A DNA stretch of 43,525 bases from Clostridia bacterium. GTDB taxonomy: Bacteria > Bacillota > Clostridia > Christensenellales > CAG-138. Of the stretch, positions 24,701 through 32,716 are shown piece after piece. A program made the position numbers and the translations under genes. Numbering within the stretch: position 1 is the first letter of the stretch; every line of letters begins with the position of its first letter. A model generated the notes under the pieces. It was not told the DNA's origin and searched no databases. It saw only the letters and a list, made by a program, of their open reading frames with translations. The DNA lies in the NCBI GenBank assembly GCA_030533005.1, contig JAUNJX010000015.1, positions 1 to 43,525 on the forward strand. Reading direction: 5' to 3'.

Positions 24701-27700
24701 TTCGGCGGCTGGTACAAGGAAGATGTCTGCACGAACGCGTGGAAGTTTACCGGAAGCGGCGCTGACAAGGTGACGGACAGTGTTACGCTGTTCGCCAAAT
24801 GGACGCCCATCGCCTACACCGTCTCCTACGACCTTGAAGGCGGCACGCACGGCGCGTCGCACCCGGGCAACGCTTCCTTCGATACGCCATTCGCCCTTTC
24901 CGCGCCCACGCGCACGGGCTTTGCCTTCACGGGCTGGACGGTAACAAGCGGCCTCAACAGCGCAACGGCCAAGTGGGGCGTTTCCGATCCGCCGGACACG
25001 GCCATAGCCTCCGCCGCTGCCAAGTGCGTAAACGGCATGGAGAGCATCTATCTAAAAAACCTGACCGCCACGGCGGGCGGCAGCGTTACCGTCAGCGCCA
25101 ACTGGAGCATCAGCAACAGCACGCTCAAGATCCTTCCCAACGGCGGCGTATGGGAGCGTTTCACCACGACACGCGTCTTTGTGCAGAATTACAACACCAC
25201 CCGCGCCGTTCCCGTCCCCACGCGCACAGGCTATACCTTCACGGGCTGGACGCGGACGAACGCCTACGGCACGATGACCTCGCTGACCGACGACGCAACC
25301 TACACCTTTGGCGCAACGGGCGGCGTTACGGATACGCTCAGCGCGAACTGGGCAGCCCTTCACTATAACGTAACGCATACGCTTGCGAACATCACCGCCA
25401 CAGAGGGAACGGCGGGCGAGAACAAGGCCACGCACGGCGAAGCGTACACGACCACGCTGCGCGCCGCTGTCGGCTATTCGCTGCCCGACGTCATCACGGT
25501 GCAGGTCGCGGGAAGCACGCTGCGCGCGGGCACGGATTACAGCTATACGCCAACAAGCGGTGCGGTCCGCATCCCCGGCGAAGGGGTGACGGGCAGCATC
25601 GGCATCAGCGCCCAAACCGCCCCCTCCATCGCCACCCAGCCGCAAAACGTTGAAACCACGGCGGGCTTGCCCGCGGTATTCAGCCTTGCGGCGGGCACGG
25701 GGCTTTCGTATCAATGGCAGCTTTCCACGGATGACGGCGCAAGCTGGGCGGCGATCGGCGGGGCGACAGCCTACGCCTATACCACCGCCGCGACCACCGC
25801 CGAACAGAACGGCGATCAATACCGCTGCGTCATCACGGACGCGCACGGGCTTTGTGCCACTTCAAACGCCGCGACGCTGCGCGTGCATCCCGCGCCCGCG
25901 GTGTATATAACGCCAAGCAGCCCCCGCATCGCAAGCGGCGGCAGCGCCACGCTCACCGCGAACGGCAGCGGCGGCACAGGAACGCTTCGCTATGCATGGA
26001 ACACCGTGCCCGCGCAAAGCGGACGCAGCATCACGGTATCGCCCGCGGAAAGCACCGCCTATACCGTCACCGTGACGGATGAAAAGAACGTATCCGCCAC
26101 GCAAAGCGTCACCGTGCAGGTGGCCGCGCAATCCTACACCATCACCGCGACCCCCGCCGCCATGGATTTCGGCGCGGCGACGGCAGGCTATACGCAGCCT
26201 GCGGCGCGCAGCGTCACCATCCAGAATGCGGGCACGGCAGCGCTGGCGCTTACATTGCCCGCAAGCGGAGACGCATTTATCGTGGATACGACGGGTACGG
26301 CAAGCACGCTTGCGCCAAACGCCTCCACCTCCTTTACCCTGCGCCCCAAAGCAAGCCTGCCTGTGGGCAGCTACTATACCGCGTTCACCGTGCAAACGGA
26401 CAAGAACACCCAAGCCACGGTAACGGCGGCGTTTGCGGTCAACCCGCCGCCGCAGGTCGCCATCAACGCGGAAGCGAGCATCATCACGGGCGAAAGCGTC
26501 ACGCTGTCCGCCGTTGTATCCGGCGGCACATCCCCCTTCGCCTATCAATGGAGCGGCGGCAGCACGGCAATGGCGCAGAGCATCACGGAATCGCCCACGG
26601 CGGATACGGCGTATACCCTCACGGTCACGGACGCGGACGGCAACGCCGCGATGGCCGCCACGACGGTAAACGTCATCCCGGCAGACCATACCGTCACGGC
26701 GTCCGACGGCTATATAGAGTTTGGTACTATCACCGCTGGCGCGGACGTTCCCGCGCCCCAGCAGGCCGTCATACGCAACGACGGCAACCAAGAGGTGACC
26801 GTCACTGCGCCCGCCGCCGCGCATTACGTCATCACGCCGGCAAGCGTCAGCCACCTTGCGCCGGGCGAAACGGCGACCTTCTCCATTCAGCCAAAAAGCG
26901 GCCTGACGGCGGGCGCATATGATGAAACGCTGCCCTTTAGCACAGGCAGCGGCACAGCGCTCATCGCCGCCGCGTTTACCATCAACCCCGCGCCCACGGT
27001 GCGCATCAGCGGCGCGCTTACGGTGCTGGCGGACACGGATATGAGCATCGCCACCGACACGACCCTCACGGCGCACGCCTCCGGCGGCGACGGCGCCTAT
27101 ACCTACGCGTGGAGCAACGGCCGTACAGGCGCTGTCTATACCTCGGCGAAATACAGCGTGGCGGGAACGATCCCCGTGACGGTCACGGTCACGGACGGGC
27201 AGGGCGTTTCCGGCTCCGCCTCCGTTACCATCACGGCCGTGCGGCAAGCGTATGCGCTTTCCGTTTCCCCCGGTGCGCTGAGCTTTGACGAACGGACGGC
27301 GGGCTATGCGGATACGGACACGCCCGCAGCACAGACCCTGACCATTTCCAATACGGGCGGCGAAACGATCACGGGCGCAGCGCTTTCGGGCGGTGCAAGC
27401 TACACGATCGATGGCGATTTCGCCGCAAGCGACGGCGTGATCGCAGGCGGCGGCTCCGCCACCTTTAGCGTGCGACCCAAGACGGGGCTTACGGCGGGCG
27501 TCTATGACGAAACCATCACCGTCAGCACGGATCGCGGCGCCTATACCGCCATCCCCGTGACCTTCACGGTCAATCCCCCGCCCGCCGCAAGCATCCGCGG
27601 CAAAACCGGCATCACCAGCGGCGCCCAAACGGCGCTTACGGCCACGGGCAGCGGCGGCACAGGCGCGCTTGACTATAGCTGGACGCGTACCGCCGCGCCG

Positions 27701-30289
27701 GATAGCGCGCCTCCCTTTAGCGCCCCTTCGGGCGGCACGCTGGACTTCGCGCTGCATACGCCGGGCGATTATGCCTACACCTTTACCGCTACGGATCAGT
27801 TCGGCGCGCGTGCGACGGCCAGCGCCACCATCACGGTAGCGCCAAGCACCTGCGCCATTGCCGTTTCGCCCGGCGCAAACGCCTTCCCCGGCCGCACGGC
27901 GGGCTATACGGCAGCACCCGCTGCAAAAACCTTCACCGTCACGAACAAGGGCAACCGGCAAATCACGCTAACGCCGCCCGTAAGCGGCGCAAGCTTCGCC
28001 ATCGATACGACGGGAACGGCGCTTACCCTTGCGCCGTACGAGAGCACCACCTTCACAGTACGGCCAAGGACGGGGCTATATGCAGGCATTTACAGCGAAA
28101 GCTTCACCGTAACGGCCGACGACGGCGCGGGCGGGTCGTGCAGCGCTGCGCTGACGGCAGGGTTTAGCGTGCAAACAGCACCCGCAGTCAGCATAGAGGG
28201 CGACCTCGTCATCGTGGCGGGGCAAAATGCCACCCTGCGCGCCACGGCGTTTGGCGGCACGGGACCATACGCCTATCGATGGAGCAGCGGCAGCGCCGAA
28301 ACAGCCGCCATCACCGTATCCCCCGCGGCGACGACGACCTACAGCGTCACGGCGACGGACGCTTCGGGCGTTGCGGCAACGCAGAGCGTTACCGTAAGCG
28401 TAACGCCGCGCGACGATACCATAGACGTGACGCCGGACGGCGGCGTCGCCTTTGACCGGCGCTCCTTTGGCGCAGCGCAGCCGCCCGCAAGAACCATAAG
28501 CGTCGAAAACAAGGGCAACGGGGATGTAACGCTCAAGGCGCCCGCAAGCAATGCTGCAAACTCCGCCTTTATACTCGGCCCGCTTTCCGACGCCACTCCC
28601 GGCGCGGGGCAGACCGCCACCTTCACCGTGCAGCCCAAGGCAAGCCTCGGCGTGGGCACCTACACGGAGACCATCACCGTGGAAACGGCGAACGGAACGG
28701 GCAGCGACGCCATCAACGTGACCTTCACGGTGGCCGCAGCGCCCACGGTACGCATCACGCCCGCCGCGTCCACCATCATAAGAGGCGACAGCGTGACGCT
28801 CACGGCAAGCGCCAGCGGCGGCACAGGCGGTTACCAATACCTCTGGAACACCGCCCAAACGACAGCGGCCATCACCGTGTCCCCCACGGCCAACACGGTG
28901 TATCATGTGACGCTGACGGACAACTCCGGCGTTGTCGCGCAGGCGGAGGCGACCGTCACCGTGCAGGAGCCGGGCTATACCATCCGCCTCTCGCCCGCAG
29001 ACAGGCGTTGGGCGGCAACCGTCGGCTACAGCGCGCCGAGTGCCCAGACCGTGACCGTCGCCAACACCGGCAACCGCCCCATCACGGGGTACACGGCAAC
29101 GCTCAGCACCGGCGATCCGGCTGCGTTCGCCATCACCTATATCTCAACCGCTATCCCCGTTAACGGACGCGCGGCCTTTACGGTGCAGCCCGCGACGGGT
29201 CTTGGCGCGGGAACCTACACGGGCACGGTACTCGTCACGACAGCGGAGGGTTCAAGCGCCGCCATGACGGTGGAGCTTGTGGTATCCGACCCCGCGCCCT
29301 CTAATCCCGATCCCGCGCCCGACCCGGCACCCGTTGACCCGGTACCCATACCCATACCCGTACCCGACCCGATACCCGAGACGCCACCCGCGCCCGCCGC
29401 GCCGCAAAAGCCCGCTGTGCCGATGGAAGATCCGGGGGCTGTGAAGCCTGCCGCCCCGACGGAGCCCTCCGAAGCGCTGCCGGAAGCCTTAGAGGAGCTG
29501 CCCGCGCCCGCCTTGGATATTCCCATAGGCGAAGGCGGCATAGGGAAGCCTCCGGATATGGCGGAAGCGGACTATCAGCAGGCGTTGGACAGCGTCCTTG
29601 CAAGCATCGACGCACTGATGGAGGGACATATCGACGCGCCGCTTGACATAAGCACGCTGGACAAGGCCGCCATCCAAAGCGCAGAAAGCCTGTATCAATC
29701 CGCATGGGCACAAAAGGAGCCTGACATGCTGCGCCTCTTGGACTTGGAAACGGGGACGCGCACGGCAAGCAAGTCGTATGAGGACGGCAAAACGCCCATA
29801 CTCGTGGCAGAGCTTATAGAAACGCGCGAGATCGTTGCGGAAGCGCTGCGGCAAAGCGGCACAGAAAAAACCATCGCGGTGTATGATATCCGCCTATTGT
29901 ATAACGGTGTAGAGATACAGCCCAACGGCATGCTTACCATCACGCTCTCCTTCAAGGCGCACCGGGGCGAGGCGCTCACCATCGCCCACAAGCGCAGCGA
30001 CGGCGTGTGGGAATTCTTTGACGTCACCGTAAACGCGGACGGCTTTGCCTCGATCAGTGTAGACAGCCTTTCGCCCTTTGCCATACTCGCCGCCGCAGAC
30101 CCCAAGCCCGTTGCCGCGGCGCCGATAGCCACAGCGCCCGCAGCGCCGCAATCGCCGGCCGTCGAAATCATTGCAGCCGAACCCGCACCCGCAAGCGCAA
30201 GCGGCGGATGGGGTTGGATCGCGGCGGGCGCGATCTGTGCAGCGCTCGTCACCTGCCTGCTCGTCAGGCGCGGCCGCAAGCGGCCGTAA
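21710..30289 (+). CDS. giant multidomain surface protein, probable adhesin
   Basis: A 2859-residue secreted, membrane-anchored protein. Signal peptide 1-26 (cut near SHA-AE). Residues about 150-330 show GGxIxA repeats of a right-handed beta-helix (NYGGAIYAG, SGGAIKA, RHGGGLQIFG). InlB-type B-repeats, recognised by DGWF/GGWY and LYAKW/LFAKW, lie at about 406-486, 957-1034, 1034-1134 and 1136-1217. An Ig-like domain spans about 1304-1394. Six tandem repeats of about 180-200 residues fill about 1396-2524. A Pro/Asp-rich stalk (about 2527-2577), a C-terminal domain (about 2614-2797) and a membrane helix with a basic tail (about 2834-2859, ending RRGRKRP) follow; no LPXTG is present. AGGAGGG precedes the ATG. 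A role in adhesion or host contact is inferred from the domains. Confidence 0.85.
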   Translation: MKRKHILICLLLCLAATLWLPGASHAAESTAGTEAELRNAITNATAGTTITITADITLTGTVDLSNKTITLLSDGECTIKRGSGLTTAMFLVPSGATLTLGQASGMGSSTLTIDGGAVWGGTDNATLGRGTTNSGVQSDLPILMAGDLSKQGGSIYLYSGVTLQNNYYQLNGNYGGAIYAGPKSELYIHGAVIRNNYSGQSGGAIKAINGSKIVMTAGQIYGNHAARHGGGLQIFGKQGEALHPSVNVTFTMSGSTIRNNLCGTDGFTARAGGGIAVSDNSEFRMTGGAIKDNLNNAFSGKGGGVAFADANTTVTLSGDAKITGNKVKTAVNNLHLGTNACNVVEASGLTPDASIGVTSASTANYATVTQSNGANDLSGYFASDAATRAIYNDATNAAAQVVKVGKVYTITYRDKGDAAFSGTHDAGYPSTHTYGATTTLKGATKADHTFDGWFALSNCTGTALNRLGATGYTANITLYAKWTEKAPVTVDTNPVSFPYDGSEHAFTVTPTPSGLAGFTVQYKLDSQEDADFTETVPRVVGEYDVRVTRAEDATYKSFSQVIDKGLTITRAAISSVTVTGVVTPAAGAAPDTDAACATTGIGSTGSVSWSPDDAAFLYNKAYTASVTLTTDANHAFVASPTAKLGGNTATVKRTDDTHITLSYTFPATEKLTAPTATLNQESPLAIAHTGGDTALTLNVAGLASGYADVAWTVTETDASGILTLPTPATGTLGNRTDFPLGDFTVAANAAGQPAKSASVTIAFTGGADYAALPSAITVTFNLAAGADIPAPSGISVDYTDETVAGVTGTMEYVIDGNDAANQSRINWAGAKSGGGTVLDIAGKIPAAGATAQYIHVRVTASNGGRPGLITTVLIPARPAAPTGIGKTNETVSGKNDGTITRVSDSMAYKPAGGAWTDVPTDATTLSGLAPGSYTLRYTATDSDFASAETPVLTIGTGGTLTVTFDMQGHGTAISSLTGLTYNVAVAAPEAPTATGYTFGGWYKEDVCTNAWKFTGSGADKVTDSVTLFAKWTPIAYTVSYDLEGGTHGASHPGNASFDTPFALSAPTRTGFAFTGWTVTSGLNSATAKWGVSDPPDTAIASAAAKCVNGMESIYLKNLTATAGGSVTVSANWSISNSTLKILPNGGVWERFTTTRVFVQNYNTTRAVPVPTRTGYTFTGWTRTNAYGTMTSLTDDATYTFGATGGVTDTLSANWAALHYNVTHTLANITATEGTAGENKATHGEAYTTTLRAAVGYSLPDVITVQVAGSTLRAGTDYSYTPTSGAVRIPGEGVTGSIGISAQTAPSIATQPQNVETTAGLPAVFSLAAGTGLSYQWQLSTDDGASWAAIGGATAYAYTTAATTAEQNGDQYRCVITDAHGLCATSNAATLRVHPAPAVYITPSSPRIASGGSATLTANGSGGTGTLRYAWNTVPAQSGRSITVSPAESTAYTVTVTDEKNVSATQSVTVQVAAQSYTITATPAAMDFGAATAGYTQPAARSVTIQNAGTAALALTLPASGDAFIVDTTGTASTLAPNASTSFTLRPKASLPVGSYYTAFTVQTDKNTQATVTAAFAVNPPPQVAINAEASIITGESVTLSAVVSGGTSPFAYQWSGGSTAMAQSITESPTADTAYTLTVTDADGNAAMAATTVNVIPADHTVTASDGYIEFGTITAGADVPAPQQAVIRNDGNQEVTVTAPAAAHYVITPASVSHLAPGETATFSIQPKSGLTAGAYDETLPFSTGSGTALIAAAFTINPAPTVRISGALTVLADTDMSIATDTTLTAHASGGDGAYTYAWSNGRTGAVYTSAKYSVAGTIPVTVTVTDGQGVSGSASVTITAVRQAYALSVSPGALSFDERTAGYADTDTPAAQTLTISNTGGETITGAALSGGASYTIDGDFAASDGVIAGGGSATFSVRPKTGLTAGVYDETITVSTDRGAYTAIPVTFTVNPPPAASIRGKTGITSGAQTALTATGSGGTGALDYSWTRTAAPDSAPPFSAPSGGTLDFALHTPGDYAYTFTATDQFGARATASATITVAPSTCAIAVSPGANAFPGRTAGYTAAPAAKTFTVTNKGNRQITLTPPVSGASFAIDTTGTALTLAPYESTTFTVRPRTGLYAGIYSESFTVTADDGAGGSCSAALTAGFSVQTAPAVSIEGDLVIVAGQNATLRATAFGGTGPYAYRWSSGSAETAAITVSPAATTTYSVTATDASGVAATQSVTVSVTPRDDTIDVTPDGGVAFDRRSFGAAQPPARTISVENKGNGDVTLKAPASNAANSAFILGPLSDATPGAGQTATFTVQPKASLGVGTYTETITVETANGTGSDAINVTFTVAAAPTVRITPAASTIIRGDSVTLTASASGGTGGYQYLWNTAQTTAAITVSPTANTVYHVTLTDNSGVVAQAEATVTVQEPGYTIRLSPADRRWAATVGYSAPSAQTVTVANTGNRPITGYTATLSTGDPAAFAITYISTAIPVNGRAAFTVQPATGLGAGTYTGTVLVTTAEGSSAAMTVELVVSDPAPSNPDPAPDPAPVDPVPIPIPVPDPIPETPPAPAAPQKPAVPMEDPGAVKPAAPTEPSEALPEALEELPAPALDIPIGEGGIGKPPDMAEADYQQALDSVLASIDALMEGHIDAPLDISTLDKAAIQSAESLYQSAWAQKEPDMLRLLDLETGTRTASKSYEDGKTPILVAELIETREIVAEALRQSGTEKTIAVYDIRLLYNGVEIQPNGMLTITLSFKAHRGEALTIAHKRSDGVWEFFDVTVNADGFASISVDSLSPFAILAAADPKPVAAAPIATAPAAPQSPAVEIIAAEPAPASASGGWGWIAAGAICAALVTCLLVRRGRKRP
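25897..29280 (+). repeat. six tandem coding repeats in the surface protein
   Basis: Units begin near 25897, 26449, 26994, 27580, 28180 and 28741 and are about 540-600 nt long. Each encodes an Ig/PKD-like half (SGGTG..Y.W, then TVTDxxGxxAT) and a second half marked by FGxxTAGY, then VTIxNxGN and FTVxPKxxLxxGxYxET, as in HYDIN/ASH or choice-of-anchor-D-like modules. The copies are diverged at DNA level, so they are old duplications. Confidence 0.8.
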
Positions 30290-30301
30290 GCTTTCCCCCG
30301 C

Positions 30302-30344
30302 AAAAAACAGGCTCACCCAAGACTGACTTGGGCGAGCCTGTTTT
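30302..30344. terminator. bidirectional intrinsic terminator
   Basis: A 15-bp stem with one mismatch (30307-30321 with 30327-30341; core GGCTC and CCCAAG) and a 5-nt loop. TTTT follows on the plus side (30341-30344) and six A on the other side give a T run on the minus strand (30302-30307). It ends the surface-protein gene and the convergent glutamate-synthase-like gene. Confidence 0.9.
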
Positions 30345-30362
30345 ATTCCCTGAAATTGGGTG

Positions 30363-31865
30363 CTATAAAAGTTCTCTTGCCGCCTGCGTTAAGGGGATCA
30401 GGTCGGTTTTGTCGAGCAGGGAAACGTCAAATTTCCGGTTCAGCGCGCAAAAATGCTGCACGCCAAAGGCGATCTTATGCAGGAAGGAATATACGCCGAT
30501 GGCGCCTGCGGGGAACGCATCCGCCTCCGTGCCGTACAGCGCGCGAAGATCCGGCAGATCCGCGAAGATCTCCTGCACGCTCGCGCCGTATTTGCGAAGA
30601 TGCTCCGGCACATTGCCCGCTTCGATCAGCTTGCCGACCTGTGCCGCGTTCATCGCCGCGGCCATGGAGGCTCTGCACAGCCCGACGGCGGTGATATGGC
30701 CGCCGCCCAACGCCAGCGCCTTGAATACGCCCGATTCCGACGCAAAGCCGCCGGTAAGCGAAATGGCGGGCAGCGTCAGCCCTTCGCGCTGCAAGCCTTC
30801 CGCAATGCGCACCAGCTCGCTTTCCAGCGTCACCGTGGGCAGGCACCATTCGTTCATCATGTGGCAGGGACTGTAGCCGCTGCCGCCGCCCGCGCCGTCA
30901 AAGGTGACCATGTCCACCTGATTGGCGGCGGCGATGCGAAGCACCCGCTCCATATCGGCAGGATCGTAGCCCGCCATCTTGAAATACACGTTCTCCATGC
31001 CCAGCTCACGAAGCTCGGCGATGCGGCGGGCGAAAAACGCCTCGTCCCAAAGCGGCAGGCGGCTGTACATATAGAAATTCGGGCAGACCCGCTCGGCATA
31101 CGCCTTTTGCACCGCCGGATCGGAGGGATCGGGATGCACCAAAAAGCCCATACGCTGCTTTTCCAGCGCCGTCTTGAGATCGGGCAGCCGGTTGACCGGC
31201 TGCGTGCCCTTGGCGGACTGGCCAAACTTGAACTCGATGGCCTTTACGCCGTATTTTTGCAGCGCGATCTCCGGCACGCCCAGCATGTCGTCCTCCACGT
31301 TGCATTGGGGCACGATCTGGCCGTAGCCGCGGTAATACCGCTGAAAGCACTGCACAATCTCGCCCAAAAAGGGGAAATCCGTGATCCTGCCGTTTTCGAT
31401 TTGCAGCTTGGCGTCCTTGCTCTTGGCGTCCTCGCCGACCATGCAGGTAACGCCCGCCATGGCGGCGCCCGCGAAATAATCCCGCCAATTGAGCTTGATG
31501 AGCGCCGGCAATATAAGCGGCAGCGCAAGCTTCACCGGATGCAGCGTACCATAAGCGCGCGCAAGCCCCACGTTGAAGATGGCCGCGTCCTCATAGGTCG
31601 CCGCAACGCCCTGCGCGCCAAAGACGCGCCCGTTGATATTGAAGTGGGAATAATCCAAGGGATAGACCTTTTCGGACGCGATCTGATTGGCGCCCGTGGT
31701 GGTGGGGTACACCGTCTGCGCGCCCAAGACGGCCGCAAGGCCGATCTCACAGGGCGTAGCGCACCCTTCCATGCACAGCGAACACATGCCGGAGGGTGCG
31801 GTGCGGTATGCGCTTCGATTTTGCGTATTGGCAAAGCCGGAGCTTTGCGAGGGTGAATAGGACAT
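30363..31865 (-). CDS. FMN-binding glutamate synthase family protein
   Basis: A 500-residue protein matching the central/FMN TIM-barrel domain of glutamate synthase (Glu_synthase). Features are VTFDGAGGGSGYSPCHMMNEW in part, ISLTGGFASESGVFKALALGG and the phosphate-binding AVGLCRASM. The N-terminus carries Cys28, Cys31, Cys35, Cys39 (CSLCMEGCATPC), suited to an iron-sulfur cluster. The glutaminase domain and GXGXG domain of bacterial GltB are missing. Stand-alone members of this type are widespread in anaerobes with mostly unproven function; some may transfer electrons to an amidotransfer or other reduction. ATG 31865 follows GAGGAGG by 5 nt; the upstream in-frame Met has no such site. Confidence 0.88.
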   Translation of the reverse strand: MSYSPSQSSGFANTQNRSAYRTAPSGMCSLCMEGCATPCEIGLAAVLGAQTVYPTTTGANQIASEKVYPLDYSHFNINGRVFGAQGVAATYEDAAIFNVGLARAYGTLHPVKLALPLILPALIKLNWRDYFAGAAMAGVTCMVGEDAKSKDAKLQIENGRITDFPFLGEIVQCFQRYYRGYGQIVPQCNVEDDMLGVPEIALQKYGVKAIEFKFGQSAKGTQPVNRLPDLKTALEKQRMGFLVHPDPSDPAVQKAYAERVCPNFYMYSRLPLWDEAFFARRIAELRELGMENVYFKMAGYDPADMERVLRIAAANQVDMVTFDGAGGGSGYSPCHMMNEWCLPTVTLESELVRIAEGLQREGLTLPAISLTGGFASESGVFKALALGGGHITAVGLCRASMAAAMNAAQVGKLIEAGNVPEHLRKYGASVQEIFADLPDLRALYGTEADAFPAGAIGVYSFLHKIAFGVQHFCALNRKFDVSLLDKTDLIPLTQAARELL

Positions 31866-31972
31866 AAGCGCCTCCTCAGTATAGATTTGTGGATGCAATG
31901 CTTTCTTTCTGTCGGCCTGTGCCGAAAGCGTGCCCTCCAAGCGCCCTTGCGATTACGGCAGCGCGAAGGGAT

Positions 31973-32386
31973 TTATTCAAATACAAACAAATGATAGATA
32001 TTGGGAATGAGCACAAAGAACACATAGAATACAGCGCCGATATAGAACAGCACCACCTTAAAGCCCACGGGCAGATGCACGACCAGCATAAAGGCCCATA
32101 CCCAGAGGATCAGCTCCGCCAAGCTTCCCACATAGGGAACGACCAATATCCCTATGACGATGAGGATGTTCGCCCACCACGGAAAGCCCAGAAACAGCAG
32201 CGGCGCGTAGGCGATGGCAAGAAACAGCGCATAATAGAGCACAAAGCCCACCACGTCAAACGCCGAGGTGAGAAATTCCAGCGGCGTGCGCGGGCCGCGC
32301 GCTTTTTGCGCCGCCTCTAGGGTTTTTGCCTTTTCCGCCTTGATCTTTGCATAGACGGGAGATGTAAAGCGTTTATCCTGTTCCAT
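31973..32386 (-). CDS. small membrane protein of unknown function
   Basis: A 137-residue protein. Residues 1-40 are charged and cytosolic (EQDKRFTSPVYAKIKAEKAK). They are followed by three or four hydrophobic helices (FDVVGFVLYYALFLAIAYAP, WWANILIVIGILVVPYVG, ILWVWAFMLVVHLP, VVLFYIGAVFYVFFVLIP). I do not recognise a family. ATG 32386 is favoured by the fold, but it has no ribosome binding site and lies only 7 nt after a perfect TATAAT, which points to a leaderless transcript. The end is 107 bp before the start of the glutamate-synthase-like gene, which could be transcribed from the same promoter. Confidence 0.65.
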   Translation of the reverse strand: MEQDKRFTSPVYAKIKAEKAKTLEAAQKARGPRTPLEFLTSAFDVVGFVLYYALFLAIAYAPLLFLGFPWWANILIVIGILVVPYVGSLAELILWVWAFMLVVHLPVGFKVVLFYIGAVFYVFFVLIPNIYHLFVFE

Positions 32387-32393
32387 GTGAAAG

Positions 32394-32422
32394 ATTATAG
32401 CACAACAAAAGGCGGGCTGCAA
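32394..32422 (-). promoter_or_regulatory. strong extended -10 promoter, probably giving a leaderless mRNA
   Basis: Minus strand: -35 TTGCAG (32417-32422), 17-bp spacer ending in TG, perfect -10 TATAAT (32394-32399) as TGCTATAAT. Transcription should start at about 32386-32388, that is at or next to the ATG of the small membrane protein. Confidence 0.7.
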
Positions 32423-32451
32423 ACCATGGCGCGCCCCAAAAATACGCCTAA

Positions 32452-32469
32452 GCGACGCGCGCGCGTCGC
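32452..32469. terminator. 18-bp GC palindrome after the 53-residue gene
   Basis: GCGACGCGCGCGCGTCGC is a perfect palindrome directly after the stop of the small gene ending at 32470, followed on the minus strand by a T-rich stretch (TATTTTT, about 32438-32444). It is a plausible but non-standard terminator upstream of the next promoter. Confidence 0.4.
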
Positions 32470-32631
32470 CTAATCCGTATCGCCCGGGCGCGCGGCAAGG
32501 ATGAGCGCCAGGCTGTCGCCAAGCTGCGTAAAGGCAGCCGCGAGTATAGCAAGCTCCTCATCCGTACAGCCCTCCGCGATGGACGCGGACAGCGCGCCGA
32601 TCATCGCGGGCAAGGAATCCGCGTAGGTCAA
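32470..32631 (-). CDS. small acidic protein, 53 residues, TTG start
   Basis: The start TTG at 32631 lies 8 nt after a strong GGGGAGG site. The protein reads MTYADSLPAMIGALSAS, then IAEGCTDEELAILAAAF and TQLGDSLALILAARPGDTD, two predicted amphipathic helices. The pattern DEELAxLxxxFTQLGDxLAxI is shared with small clostridial proteins of unknown function (possibly the DUF6774 type; not verified). The gap to the flavodoxin-like gene upstream on the minus strand is 85 bp, with a leader hairpin (ACCCT/AGGGT), so it may be co-transcribed. Function unknown. Confidence 0.65.
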   Translation of the reverse strand: MTYADSLPAMIGALSASIAEGCTDEELAILAAAFTQLGDSLALILAARPGDTD

Positions 32632-32716
32632 AAAAAGCACCTCCCCTTTGCTAACCCTATGCGGGGCGCAAGGGAAAGGTGCGCGCTTGGCGCAGGGTAA
32701 ATCCTCCCTGCCTTGA

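Noticed and set aside
25862..27961. Long open frame of 699 codons on the minus strand inside the surface-protein gene
   Set aside because: Antisense shadow of a GC-rich repeat region; Arg/Gly-rich low-complexity translation with no recognisable domain, and the plus-strand product has clear signal peptide, domains and anchor.
25897..29280. CRISPR-like or satellite repeat array
   Set aside because: The periodicity is about 540-600 nt, in frame, and protein-level; no short identical direct repeats with unique spacers exist.
30453..31856. Plus-strand open frame of 467 codons opposite the glutamate-synthase-like gene
   Set aside because: His/Arg-rich translation without domain motifs; the minus-strand gene has intact FMN-domain motifs and a good ribosome binding site.
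32632..32716. Riboswitch in the leader of the 53-residue gene
   Set aside because: An ACCCT/AGGGT hairpin is present, but I could match it to no known riboswitch core.
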